Part shown: in pieces, positions 10,010-21,600 of the stretch
Position numbering within the stretch: position 1 is the stretch's first letter
Layout of the letters: every line of letters begins with the position of its first letter
From: Branchinecta lynchi
Lineage: Eukaryota; Arthropoda; Branchiopoda; Anostraca; Branchinectidae
Assembly: GCA_023053575.1 (NCBI GenBank)
Contig: JAKZAP010000003.1
Coordinates: 32,680,228-32,744,227, forward strand
Reading direction: 5' to 3'
DNA: 64,000 nucleotides
Notes under the pieces: generated by a model
Database searches by the model: none
Told to the model about the DNA's origin: nothing
Seen by the model: the letters and a program-made list of their open reading frames with translations, nothing else
Program-made: the position numbers and the translations under genes

Positions 10010-11480
10010 TGACTGCGAGTTAAGGTACTTTCAGTGAAGTGACTTGGAAATAGGCACTTCCCCGATTTGACCATCGCGGGGGGCGTGAAGGGAGGGGGAA
10101 TCCGGGATTGAGGCATGCGTAACTTTCGAACGGGTGATAAGATCTGAATGAAACTTGATAAGTGGAAAGAACCCATGCCTCACATTTCTCATTTTACGGG
10201 GGAGTTCGAGGGAGGTACCGGAATTATTGTGAGACGCTTAGACTGGAGGGATTCGGGATGAAACTTGATGGGAAGAACAAGCAAAGATCCTCTATACATT
10301 GTTGACATAACTGGATCTAATCCGGGCACAATGGGGGGAGTTGAAGGGTGTGTCCCGGAATTCTCGTTATCACGAGTCAAGGTACTTCTGGATGTGCTAG
10401 AATGATGAATCTTGGCAGGTGTATCACGGACCCGACCAGATTGACATAAGTATAGTCGTTTCCCCCTAAGCGACCATCGGGGGGTGGGGGTGGGGGGGGG
10501 GGGGTCTGGGATCTTGAGGCAAGCATAATTTTCAAGCGGGGCATCGGATACAAATTTGACATTTGGAGACAGCTCGGGTCGCTGATGTCCCATTTTGTGT
10601 CTGGGCCAGATCCAATAACTCTGGGAGGAGGGATTGAAAGGAGACAAGAAATCTCGGTACAGGCTGAGAGGGAGGGATCGAGATAAAGCTTGGTGAGCAG
10701 AACAAGGACAAGTTACAGATACATTTTATAGAAATAGAACGGATCTGAAAACTGTGGTGGGGGGGGGGGGGGGGGTGGAAGGGGGGTTCCGGAATTCCAG
10801 TGATCGCGAATTAATATAATTAAATTGCACTAGGCGATGAAACCTCGGCAGGTTTATTAAGGACCCGATCAGATAGACTTGGAAGCATTCATTCCCCATC
10901 CCGTCCATCTTCAGGGGAGTGGGGGGAATTGGAATCCGAATTACCGGAATTTCGTGTCATGCATAACTTTTGAACAGTCAGTCGGATCCGAAGGAAACTT
11001 GATAATTGACAAGAGGACGTGTTTTTGATCAAATGATACACTTTCATAACCCCAAGGGTCCATGATCATTTTTACCTTAAGTATGTGCTTCCAAATTAGT
11101 TTGTTGCCCCCTTAAAGTGCTTATCTTTACTGCACAGTGAGAAGAAGTACTTTTGACCAAAAGATAGAATTTCGGGATTCCCAAAAGCCCATAATCGTTT
11201 TCGCCTAGGGGGTATTGGTTACAAATGACTTTACGACATACTTAAAAGGCCAATCATACCGCAAAGTGCAAAACCGATTCATTTTAAGAAACATACATTT
11301 TTAATTTGTATGACAAAATTAGTACTAGCCCCCTTAAAGTGAGTATTTTTGCCGCAAAGTGTAAAAAAAACTTTCGGACAAATGATACACTTGCATTATC
11401 CCAAGGGCCCATGATCATTGTGAACCAGTGCTGTTGCTTACAAAATGGAATCCTAGCCCCCTGGAACGAAAAGGATTAAA
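10010..11480. repeat. R3 dispersed tandem array, copy 2
   Basis: Three monomers related to those at 4640-6240 begin near 10128, 10533 and 10970, with the same GGTGAT..GATCTGAATGAAACTTGA box and G-runs (about 10485-10502 and 10755-10775). From about 11030 it passes into a shorter repeat whose units carry CCCAAGGGTCCATGATCAT and CCCCCTTAAAGTG, as does copy 1 from about 6060. The matching order in both arrays suggests one element with an internal satellite rather than two independent satellites. Confidence 0.7.
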
Positions 11481-11524
11481 TAATCTGTCTGCTTAAATCA
11501 ATTACATCATAAGCTCTCAAGTAT

Positions 11525-11880
11525 TTGCTATTTTTGGACTCCCCCCCCCCAATCACAGTTGTAACTTCATATGGGCCAACCAAAACGCAACAGACCAAAA
11601 ATCCAAAACACTCTATTGTTTGGTTGGATCCCACTGAAGCCGTAGAGATATCTACGAAATTACAGCTTACTTCTATGACAGAAAGCTACTTGGGATTCAC
11701 TTTTATCCCCAAGCTTGATGAAGAACTCCATGTGAATGCATTGGCCAGATCACTCTGTGCTCGTGCCAACCTCCTGATCAGGAAATTCGCGAAGTGTGAC
11801 GGAGTGGTAAAATCTTTCCTGTTCCGAGCTTACTGCGTATGACTTTATGATCTATCTCTTGTGACTAATATCACTATCAG
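11525..11880 (+). pseudogene. LINE reverse transcriptase C-terminal fragment
   Basis: The frame from about 11570 to 11840 reads like the region after the RT palm of CR1/L2/Jockey-type LINEs. It has a YLGFTF segment, a charged stretch and a run resembling the thumb (ARANLLIRKF..FLFRAYC). A stop at 11840 interrupts it and similarity continues for a few codons. Catalytic motifs are absent, so it is a dead fragment. The clade cannot be set from this length. Confidence 0.5.
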
Positions 11881-12790
11881 ACGCGGTAATTCTTTTCGTA
11901 TTCTGTACCATGACTCCCTCCGGTGGTTGCACGGTTTTCCATGGAATTGTAGTGCCTCGGCAATGTTTGTTGGTTAAGGTCTCCCATTTTTCTATGAAGT
12001 CCGTAGTTCGGCTTGTTTTTCGCTTCAGAATAGAATGTTGGAGTCCCAGAACTTCCAAATCTGATACTTCCAACACTGATTCATCCAGTAATCCCCTCCG
12101 ACAACATTTTCTCACATACAAGCATTTTTTGTTGAGTAAGATCACTTTCTAAAATCACTTTTACTCTCTCCTCTGCACATTTACTCATTTTTACTGGTCG
12201 ATTTATCCTCACCGAATCCTTCCTCTTATCAGTTGATTCTACTCCGGTACATCACTCATCAATACTTCCCTCTTTACTCTCATTCGCAATGTAATCTGGA
12301 CATGATCTGAACCCATTAAACTTTCAACACTAAAACCCATGCAAAAAGGCCAAAGAGGAATGCTTACCAGCCCGTAATCAACTAAGCTAGGCACTCCACT
12401 ACCATAACAAGTAAACTCCCCTATATGTTTGTCTTCCCCCACCCTTCCGTTTAAAATCAATAAATTCTCCTCCCTACAAAAATCAAAAAGGTTCAAACCC
12501 CACCTATTTTTCTTTCTTAGCTGATCTTTACTCTTCCTATCCACAATCTCCTCATTCACCTCTCTCGTATTTATCCCACACGGTTCGTCCGGGCACAGCT
12601 CCACATAGGGAAGATCGCTTGCTGAACCAGTGTACGCGTTAAAGTCTCCTTGAAACAAAAACAAATGGTCATGGTACCGCAAACGAAAAACACGCGTTTC
12701 TTCTTTCAATAGTTCCCATACGTCTTCACTAATATACGAACTCGACTGTGGTGGGAAGTAGTATAAGAACGCCGATGCTAGACCAGACGA
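11852..12790 (-). pseudogene. LINE-A endonuclease and linker fragment
   Basis: On the minus strand, 12709-12239 encodes the second half of an apurinic-type endonuclease: GDFNAYTG (Mg-binding Asp/Asn), then a segment ending in a GSDHV catalytic box. Reading on, 12230-11860 resembles the linker between endonuclease and reverse transcriptase, broken by stops and a frame change. The same family is seen at 31388-36420, where the GSDHVP box is near 33290. The RT half is missing here. Confidence 0.65.
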
Positions 12791-13329
12791 ACCCCAATAA
12801 AAATAAACCCCTAATTACATGAAATTTACCAATTTTAACATATATTATATCAAATTGACCCCCTTTTAAAAAAAAAAATCTATTTTCCTAATTAAAAAAA
12901 AAAGCCTCCAGAAATGAACATATTACCCTTTAATCTCAATATTCTATTGATATATATACTATACAAAATAACGATATCCTATACACTGCTACTGAGTAAA
13001 CAGTTCTAAATCCACATATGTTTCTTTGTTCTTGTTTTCCCGTACAATCGGATGCAAAACTAGATTTTTCTTTAAAAGCAACTCTTTAGCAATAGCATTA
13101 TATTTCTGAGCTATAAACAAATCACATGGTTTGTCATTATGATTAATGACTACAACCAACTTATGACAATATTTTGTTTTAGCAAATTCTCATTTTATAT
13201 ACATTATATTTCTTTCCTAATACCAATGATTCTTTTTTTATTGTCTCATTGTATTTGTTTATTCTAATTATATTCAAGACTTCCTTTGTGGATTCAATTT
13301 ATTAGCGGATGATTTTATTAAATAAAAAT

Positions 13330-13520
13330 CCAAACTCACAAACTCACATACATATTTTTGTTGATAATATTTAATGTAGCTTTTCTTTCATAATATAGAA
13401 CACAGTAAACATTATACGGTATAGGTTGAGCGTCTTTCAACGTTAAACTTATTTCAATATCAGCAGTTGTATCAGCAGTGATTAACCACTGAATCAACGA
13501 TGTCGTGAGATCGAATCCCA
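13330..13520 (-). pseudogene. Polinton-associated reading-frame remnant
   Basis: A minus-strand frame with alternating hydrophobic residues (for example LTLKDAQPIPYNVYCVLYY) recurs at about 15110-14950 in the second duplicate. The beta-rich pattern and position next to a packaging ATPase would fit the end of a Polinton structural protein, but no diagnostic motif is present. The identification is a guess from context. Confidence 0.25.
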
Positions 13521-13620
13521 CCATCAACTTGAGGTTAATGGTGAGCGATGGCGAACAAAAAAACTCAGAGGGTTTCCTCCCCTCACGGGGCAGCCCACAC
13601 TCACCAAAAAAAATAAATAA
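13479..13620 (+). mobile_element. tRNA-derived SINE, 5'-truncated
   Basis: It shares the CACTGAATCAACGATGTCGT body and the GATCGAATCCC B-box-like sequence with the fuller copy at 15287-15465. It ends in an A-rich AAATAAATAAG tail. The A-box part is missing because of a deletion at its left edge. Confidence 0.65.
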
Positions 13621-13639
13621 GACGACAAATAAACATCTT

Positions 13640-14030
13640 CAATCTTCATAGTCTGGAGTGGGAGGTTTTGCAAAAAAATGATGTTTTTGGTAATTTCTCT
13701 TGACTTTTTATAGATTTATTACAATATTTATAACCATTCAGACGGACTTGTTTCATGTATTTTTTGCGAGGAAAAGATCCAAATGTTCGACGCATTTCGG
13801 TTTCACGCTGAATTACCTCCTCAATTGTTAATTGCACGCATTTTAGCAACGACAGCAGCTCAGTATAAAAATCATAAGTAGTCCTGTATTCTGGTTTTCT
13901 ATCAGCAATGCTTAAATGGTTTTCAATTATTTCAGTAATGACAGCACCCAGACTTAACGATGCAAGAGGTAATAGAAGAAAAGCGCTTCATCCGGCCGTG
14001 GAGAAGAGAAATTTGGATAAAAGTAAGCAA
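13640..14030 (-). pseudogene. Polinton-associated conserved frame, duplicated
   Basis: On the minus strand a stretch of small and hydrophobic residues resembling a membrane segment is followed by a charged region (EEVIQRETEMRRTFGSF) and ends near 13646. The second duplicate (15885-15500) carries the same frame with a deletion and different lesions, so both are decayed. The protein was not identified. It may be a minor structural or membrane protein of the element. Confidence 0.35.
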
Positions 14031-14065
14031 TTACTAACATTATTGTAATACTTGTTGCTTCGTCG

Positions 14066-14643
14066 ATGAACAACGACGAGAATAAACACAAACTTGCACC
14101 TCAGTGACCATTTAGATTAATAATTTGTGGAATTTCTGGAACAGGAAAAACCAATCTACTCTTGAGTTTAATTTATGAATATATTTGTTTCAATCGAATA
14201 TACTTGTATGCAAAAGATCTTGAAGAAGATAAATATTTGACCTTATAGACAATTTAAATACTCTGGAATCACATTGTAAAGCAAATATTTGATCAGTAAG
14301 TAATGACCTGAATGATATTATTGATTTTGACGACCTAGACCCTAAATACCACAACTTGATAATCTTTGATGATTTTGTTACTGAAAAAGACCAGAAGAAA
14401 ATAGATGACTTATTCATAAGAGGAAGAAAGAAAAATGCCTCAGTTGTTTATTTGTCACAGTGGTATCATAAAAACCCAAAGGTGGTAAGACTTCAATGTA
14501 ATTATTTCGCAATCTTTCAGTGCTCTAATCCAAAAGAAATAAAATTAATCAGACACAATCATGTATCTAATATAGACAATGAGAACTTTATGAAACAATT
14601 CGAGGTTGCAACCAAAGGCTACGGATTCTTCTTTATTGATTGA
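14066..14643 (+). pseudogene. FtsK/HerA-type packaging ATPase pseudogene (Polinton)
   Basis: A Walker A motif, GISGTGKT, lies at about 14129-14152 after the hydrophobic strand LIIC. A Walker B motif, LIIFDD, follows at 14356-14373. Next come a segment on handling of an array of subunits (FIRGRKKNASVVYLSQ, with the sensor-like Gln) and the IFQCSN strand. In Polintons and related dsDNA viruses this ATPase moves genome into capsids. The copy is dead: stops near 14104, 14246 and 14325, and a frame change near 14246. The ATG at 14066 is used as start because the frame runs from it into Walker A. Confidence 0.75.
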
Positions 14644-15286
14644 TAATCAAAAGACAAAGATCTGATTTATAAGAAAAACTTTGAAAAGTTTATTAGATAA
14701 TTTGTTTATGTTATAAATGAATAAATTCGGTAGTGTTGGGAAAAAGGTTAGTAACGAATCGAATGAAAAGAGAGTTACTGATGACAACAACCAACTTATC
14801 ACCATATTGTGTTTGAGCAATTCTCATTTTGTATACATTATATTTCTTTCCTAATACCAATGATTCTTTTTTTATTGTCTCATTGTATTTGTTTATTCTA
14901 ATTATATTCAAGACTTCCTTTGTGGATTCAATTTAGTAGCGGATGATTTTATTAAATAAAAATCCAAACTCACAAACTCACATGCATATTTTTATTGATA
15001 ATATCTAATGTAGCTTTTCTTTCATAATATAGAACACAGTACAAATTATACGGTACAGGTTGAGCGTCTTTCAACGTTAAACTTACTTCAATATCAGCAG
15101 TTGTTCCATTATATATACTTGATTCTCTCTAATCGATATTTATCATATCATCAGATTAAAATCTCCTCAACGTATTCAACAATTCTACCTCTAGTACTGA
15201 TAAAGCTCTTAAGGCAATAAAAAACAGGAAATCTCATTGCGAATTAGTATTCACATCACAAAAGATTTCGTTGCGGAGATTCTGCA

Positions 15287-15465
15287 GGCCCCGTTGGCGT
15301 AGTGTTCTAATATGCTGCAAATCTTAGATTTACCACTGAATCAACGATGTCGTGAGATCAAATCCCACCATCAACTTGAGGTTAATGGTGAGCGGTGGCG
15401 AACAAAAAAAACTCAGAGGGTTTCCTTCCCTCACGGGGCACCCCAGACTCACAAAAAAAAATAAG
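15287..15465 (+). mobile_element. tRNA-derived SINE, near full length
   Basis: It starts GGCCCCGTTGGCGTAGTG, which fits a tRNA 5' end plus A box. A B-box-like GAGATCAAATCCC lies about 60 bp on, then a unique body with GGTTAATGGTGAGCGGTGGC and the GAGGGTTTCC..TCACGGGGC element, and an A-rich tail ending ATAAG. The internal RNA polymerase III promoter would drive transcription. The 13479 copy keeps TCGA in the B box; here it reads TCAA. Confidence 0.7.
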
Positions 15466-16017
15466 ACGACAAATGAACATCTTCAATCTTCATAGTCTTG
15501 AGTGGGAGGTTTTGCAAAAAAAAATTATTTTTGGTAATTTCTCTTGACTTTTATAGATTTATTACAATATTTATAACCATTCAGACGGACTTGTTTCATG
15601 GATTTTTGCGAGGAAAACATCTAAATGTTTTACGCATTTCGGTTTCACGCTGAATTACCTCCTCAATTGTTAATTGCACGCATTTTAGCATCATAAGTAG
15701 TCCTGTATTCTGCTTTTCTATCAGGAATGCTTAACTGCTTTTCAATTATTTCAATAATGGCAGCACCCAGACTTAACGATGCAAGAGGTAATAGAAGAAA
15801 AGCGCTTAATCCGGCCGTGGAGAAGAGAAATTTGGATAAAAGTAAGCAATTACTAACATTATTGTAATACTTGTAGCTTCGTCGCTAAACAAAGATTTTC
15901 TTTTCTAATTCTTCCATTTATAACATAATTATATTGTTTTAAAAATTATTTGTCTATGGGCAAGAGCTATAATTACAGCTTTAAGAAACCGGATCCAGAC
16001 TAAATGACTTCGAAACA

Positions 16018-16174
16018 CTGACGCCATCTAGGTAACCTTTACAATAGGATTTTCTCAATCTTTTGCCTCAAAGTTCGAATATAGATAGCGTGCACCTCAA
16101 CATTGACGCCATCTAGGTAACTTTTACAATAGATTTTCTCGCTCTTGTGCATCAAAGTTGGAGATATAGATGAG
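16018..16174. repeat. Tandem duplication, 85-bp period
   Basis: TGACGCCATCTAGGTAAC recurs at 16019 and 16104, followed in both units by TTTACAATAG, TTTTCTC and a CAAAGTT box. It lies just upstream of the SAP-domain frame and may be part of the element's intergenic region. Confidence 0.65.
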
Positions 16175-16270
16175 TCTACCTCGTGTAATGCATGCCGATC
16201 AAATGATTTTCTTCACATCTAAGTTTTCTCAATCGAGAGAAATTCATTTATAAAAATATTCCCCTAAACA

Positions 16271-16762
16271 ATGATGAACATTGCAGAAGAGATTCAACGT
16301 TTTAAAAGGATTAATTCTAACAACGAATCGATTATACAGAGGTTACCGCAATAAACGTATAATGAACTGCAAACGTATGTGAAACTTAAAAATATCAAAA
16401 CAAATGGAAGAAAGAAAAATGAAAGAACAAGCAGTATTATAAATTACCGTAATAAGAATATTTTACTATCTGAAGACTTAATTAATATTCTACGAAGAGA
16501 CGAAAGGATCCATATTAAGAATAGACCGTCCTACTATAAGCCAGAACCGAAATTAAGAATAATTCTGGAAGATGAGATAATAGAAAGTAATATCACTATT
16601 AGAAAAATAAAACAAGAGAAAACAAAAATAAAGGAATTAAAAAGATTTCTAAGAACCAAAAACCTATCAATTACCGGAAACCGAGATGAAGTACTAAAAA
16701 GGGTTAGAGACTACTATAAGAATAATATTGTAAAACATGAAGAATCTATACAGAAAAATTGA
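16271..16762 (+). pseudogene. SAP-domain protein of Polinton-like element
   Basis: An ATG at 16271 (or 16274) opens a lysine-rich frame that runs to 16762, broken by one stop near 16352. Near the C-terminus a helix-extended loop-helix reads LKRFLRTKNLSITGNRDEVL, the signature of a SAP DNA-binding motif (leucines plus the G-x-R-x-E-L core). The rest is basic. It precedes the polymerase on the same strand. In some Polintons and relatives a SAP module sits near or in the polymerase N-terminus, so this may be a broken-off polymerase N-terminus or a separate chromatin-binding protein. Confidence 0.5.
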
Positions 16763-16799
16763 GAATTCATAAGAAATTAAGTAGAAAGGAGTAATCACA

Positions 16800-17150
16800 A
16801 TAAAGACAAAGTAATCGATTTATCCACTCTCTTTATAAATAAGAAACAAATCAAAGAAGAAACATCAATTCCTGAGTATTTGTTTACAACGAAAGAAGAA
16901 CGACAACCTACTATTTTTATCGAAAGTGAAAATATGTATACTGTAAATGTTTCAATTCAAGGTAATGGAGTTGATGAACATACTCTTATTAATTTTACTT
17001 TCGCAGATTTACAACGAAGATGGAATGAAAGTTCAGTTCGTAACTCGTTTTATTTTCCATCGGCAGGAAATCGACGAAGAAGTAGAAGTATTTTATAATA
17101 GTACTTCTTGGATTTTAAATAAAATAGTTTACTTTTGCATAGTCATCTAG
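16800..17150 (+). pseudogene. Polymerase N-terminal region, frameshifted
   Basis: Two overlapping plus frames (to 17098 and 17150) appear to be one original frame split by a frame change near 17040. The first reads IFIESENMYTVNVSIQG; the second continues EIDEEVEVFYNSTSWILN. It leads into the polymerase at 17135. Such a strand-rich segment before the cysteine-containing CFLW region is typical of Polinton-type polymerases; the assignment rests on position and general pattern. Confidence 0.4.
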
Positions 17151-18696
17151 ATGATAATAATAAGAGACTTAGTTCTTTAAGTAATACCCCTCGATCAGGA
17201 CTACAATTCCGTCGATACGAAAGAATTGATTATCGGATGACTCGAATAGAATCTTACATGGGCGGAACGTTTAAAACACTGCCGGATTTCGTAAAAAATA
17301 AAAAAGTGTGTATGAATATAAAAAATAAAGATCAGAAGTGTTTCCTTTGGTCCATCTTAGCAAATCTATATCCAGCTAAGGATCATGTTGATACATTCTC
17401 AAATTATAAACAATATGAAAACGAATTTGATTTCAAAGGGATTACCAACTTCGCAAGAGATGCAAAAGATATACAAAAATTTGAAAATAGATACAACATT
17501 AAGATTTGTTTATTTCAAATTGAAAAAGACAAAATTATTAGAAGTCATATACTTAAAAGTACAATCAATGGGAAAACCGCTAAACTTGTTATTGTATTTC
17601 GATAATCCTTATGTACTGGTAAAGGATCTGAGTAAATTAGTCAGTTCTCAAGTGTTAGAAAGAGGGATACAGAAATAAAATATGAGATCCGGTTTATAGA
17701 TTCAATTAGATTTATGGCTTCATCTTTACACAAACTATCCGCAAATCTAGCAAAATGTGATTGCAAAGTATCCTGTAATCATCTAAGAAAGAATTTCAAA
17801 GTCACATTTACCAGTTTCAAAAACGAGGACGAATTCAAGAAATAATTAAAAAAGGGGTATATCCATATAAATTTGTAGACAGTTTCGATAAAATGAATTG
17901 TACAAAGTTACCACCAATAGAAAGCTTTTATTCTAGGTTGACAGGGAAAGGTATTGACAAAAGTGATTATAAAAGAGCTGTATCTATATGGAAACAATTT
18001 GACAATACTTTTCAAACAATACTTGATTATACCAAGTTATACCTGAAAATTGATGTTTTAATATTGTCGGATGTTGTAGAGAATTTCAGAAATGTTTGTG
18101 TACATACTTATGATTTGGATCCACTTCATTACTTCTCAGCTCCTGGATTAACATGGGATGCTTTCCTAAAACATTAGAAAGTAGAATTACCGTTATTCTC
18201 GAAAGAAGACATGTATACATTCATTGAAAAGGGGATAAGAGGTGGTTTATCGCAATGTATAAAGAGATACGCAAAAGCAAATAATAAATATATGAGTAAA
18301 TATAATAAGAATAATCAATCTAATTATTTAATATATTTAGATAAAAATAATTTATATGGGTGGGCAATGTACCAAAATTTACCAGCGAATGATTTCCAGT
18401 TCATTTCAATACCGAATGATTTGAAAGAAAGGAATGAATACCAATCATTCGAGTATTACAGCCATCTAAAAAATCATATTAAGTCGGTGATTAAGTTACA
18501 GAATGTTGGTGCTATATATGAAGTAGATTTTGAATATCCAAAAGAACTACACGAATTACACAAATATTTACCATTAGGACCCGAACATTTTAATGGTAAG
18601 CTTTGTACCACATTATTAGATAAGCACAATTATGTAGTTCACCACAGGAATCTAGAATTCTATTTACAAAAAGGTTTGATTGTAATCTTCGATTAA
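17135..18696 (+). pseudogene. Protein-primed family B DNA polymerase pseudogene (Polinton/Maverick)
   Basis: Several frames on the plus strand join into one polymerase. 17135-17605 carries the N-terminal CFLWSILANLYP block and the following KYKQYE-like region. 17660-17860 holds an exonuclease-type FIDSIRFM segment and a CNHL cysteine region, in broken frames. 17893-18177 holds the SDVVENFRN and PLHYFSAPGLTWDA blocks. 18211-18696 holds RGGLSQ and palm motif A, LDKNNLYGWAM, where Asp would bind metal. Motif B and motif C (DTD) are missing: the copy ends shortly after EFYLQKGL. Stops at 17606, 18175 and 18694 and several frame changes show decay. It once replicated the element from a terminal protein. 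Confidence 0.8.
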
Positions 18697-18699
18697 AGA

Positions 18700-21600
18700 C
18701 TTATTCTAAATATCAGTCAACTACGTCTATTAATTATTTAAGATCAATGATTGAAATAGTAGCTATACGTTTCTTGTAGTATTTTGTCTACAAAGTAATA
18801 TTTCCCATACAGTGCATAAACATCCGTCTAGACCAGAGTGGCGAAGGTTCTCGAAACCATAAACTGTAAAGACATAGGCTAGGTAAAGCCAAGGCCTTCT
18901 TAAAAATATAGCTGTAAACACAGATAGGCCAACGTTGCCTCAAACTAACAACAACAGCAGCTTTCGTATGTTTCGTGTGGAGAATCCTTCGGCAGACTTG
19001 TCTTGGCTTTCAAAGTGAACAGTTGTTGACTTGGTAAAGTAATTCTCTTTTCCAATATGAAATGTTCTTGTACGATAAAAATAAGCATTAATTTCTAAGT
19101 CAGTAAAAATCATATGGATTATTATTCTTAGTTTATTTTCCTGTCTCTCTGAATAAGGCGATAGTGTTTTCTTGATCTACAATTTTAGTAAATTCTTGTT
19201 ATATGGGATAATGGGCAAATTTCTAGGAGCAGCAAGTGACATCAGTTATACAAAGCCTTTCTTTGCACGGGTCCTGGGCGCCTTGCGGTTTTTCAAGCTG
19301 TCTTGTACCAAGGTAGTAGTAGTAGAACAGTTTTATTGAAAATTAACATTTTGTTTTCAATAGCACAACAAAAGCGGGGCTTGCGAGGCTGTGCTAACTT
19401 GTAAGAGATAGATTGTAAGTGGGCATAGTGGTCTTGATTAACTAAGGCGTGCCTCGGCCCTAGCTCCCTTTGAGTAGTCTGTTCTGTCTTGTACCAAGGG
19501 TGGTCATAGCGGCGCAGATTTGCGAGGGGGAGTTCCTGCGTACGTGCTTATCGAGGCTTAGGCGTAAATTCATTGGGCTTCGCTTCTTTTTGTAAATAAA
19601 ACCAATTGCCAGTATTTATTCTTCTTGTATGGTTCTGCTATAATTCCTGGGCGGAGAGGTGGCCTTCCGGGAGGGTTTCATCATCCGGGGGCCTTGCTCG
19701 CGCTACCTATTTACTTCCCCCGTCCCACCGATTATAGTATTTGGTCACAGCTAAACGAAACGAAACCCGCCTAATTTTTTTTACAACGCTATCGCTATTT
19801 TTTATGAGAGACTGGAAGTTGTCGTTGCCAACATTTTGCCAAATTTTCACAAATCTTGTTCTTTCTGATTGTTTGAGTTTTATTGACGATCTATTGATTT
19901 TTTTTATTGATTTTGGTGACGACAAGATACTTTTTGTCTTATTTCTACAAGTCGACCGTATATTTAAAATTGTGAAATGTGGAAGCAGTGAAATGTGAAA
20001 ACAGTGAAAATGTGAATATCAAGCCAGCAAAACAATCATCGAGGTAGTCAGTGGAATTCGTGGTCTTCGACGTGGGACAGAAGAAAAGATGAAGTTTTTA
20101 ATATGTAGCAATCCTTACAGACAAGGCTTGCAACCGTGAGTACGAATGTAAAACAGCAGTATAGTCAGCAAATTATCTACATTTGTTGTTTTTACCCTAA
20201 GAAGTCCCAAGACACTAGATTTTCCACAAAGTTCTGCTTTACCTTTTGCTATTACTGTATCACCCCCAAAAATCAAATAATTCTTTAGGATTTCTTTTCT
20301 ATATTTTGTTTCAATTTTCATTTAGCGCCATGTATTTGCGCAAGAAGATTATTTGATTGCGCCTTGTCACGAATCCAAAATACCTTTTCATTAGCTGTCA
20401 AAGTTCCCGCCATAAAACGAACGACCTCACTTTAAATGGTCATTGAGAATTCCATCAATCCAACGTCAGTTAAGTATATATTAAGTAACCTGACAGGTTT
20501 GTTGACTAGTGTCGAAGCATTGCACAGTCGATAGTGCGTTCCCCTTTTCGTCATTTTACGATGTTTTTCATGGTCCGGGTTGAACAGTTGGTGAGTGATT
20601 TTGGTGAACAAGTGATTTTCGATCGATCGATCATTTTGGCGTGTGTAAGTTTACGTAGCAAGACAGGTCTCCGACACCAGTAATTCCCGTGTCGTTAAAT
20701 TAGGGAATAATGATACCAAGAAAGCCCATGAGGTTCGTTCTCGAGAAAGGTACTGCTATGAAATGTAGGTTTTGTCTGCCATCCTCAGTAAAGAGTCGCT
20801 GTGTGTCCATTTCCATGAAATAATAGGTGCCCAGCGTTGTTGTTGTCCAGTTTTGTTGTTCCGACCTGAAAAAGGAAAGGTTTTTTGGTCAGTCAGTCAG
20901 TAATATATAAGTAAGGTTGCCCTATGATGTTGACAGCAATGTGTCAACTGCCAGTGAGAAATCCGCACTAGCTTTGACGAATTTTGTAGACCAGTGCTTT
21001 GATTGGAAGGACGAGATAGAGTAGAGCAAATGAGATGAGGTTGCAGGTGATAGAGATTGGCAGAGTATATTTTTTTTGTTCCCTGTTATTTTTGCTTGTA
21101 GCCAGTCTGCTATTTATGTTTCACCTAGAGCTTTGTTGACATAGCTAACATGGTGACGGAATTGATCTAATTTTGGAGATCAGTTTATTGATACAGATCT
21201 TATCCTGCAACGATTATATTTTTATTTTATTTTTTGTTTCTCACCTCATTTTGTTCTAAGCAAAGGATTTGACTATACCGATTATGACGTAACATGTCTA
21301 ATGAACACGTGAGTTCATGTTTACCCATTATTTGACCTAACAAGAGCAGTAATATTGCTCAAACGCGTGAAGGTTTATTACAGTCAGGGGACTGTGCATA
21401 AAAAAAAAAAATACACACGATTTCACGTAAGCATATGTGCAAGGTTCCTGTACAAAGGAAAACCATGCTAACTTATAATATTTTTTTTTTTTAACCTTAT
21501 ATTTTTATTTCAGTTTTTTTTAATTCAAGTTTAAAATTCTTGCAATTACTTTTTTTTGTTCTTTTTTTAAAATTCGATTATTAACTAATTTATTTTAGCG

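Larger units (their letters stand above)
13140..15885. repeat. ~1-kb direct duplication inside the Polinton remnant
   Basis: Segments 13140-14065 and 14780-15885 are homologous over most of their length; shared landmarks are the CAACCAACTTAT box at the left, the SINE in the middle and GATGCAAGAGGTAATAGAAG near 13961 and 15780 at the right. The first copy has lost about 200 bp just before the SINE. Both copies carry the SINE at the same site, so it inserted before the duplication. The ATPase pseudogene lies between the copies. Confidence 0.8.

Noticed and set aside
10377..10647. Proline-run frames
   Set aside because: They arise from G-runs of the R3 array read on the other strand.
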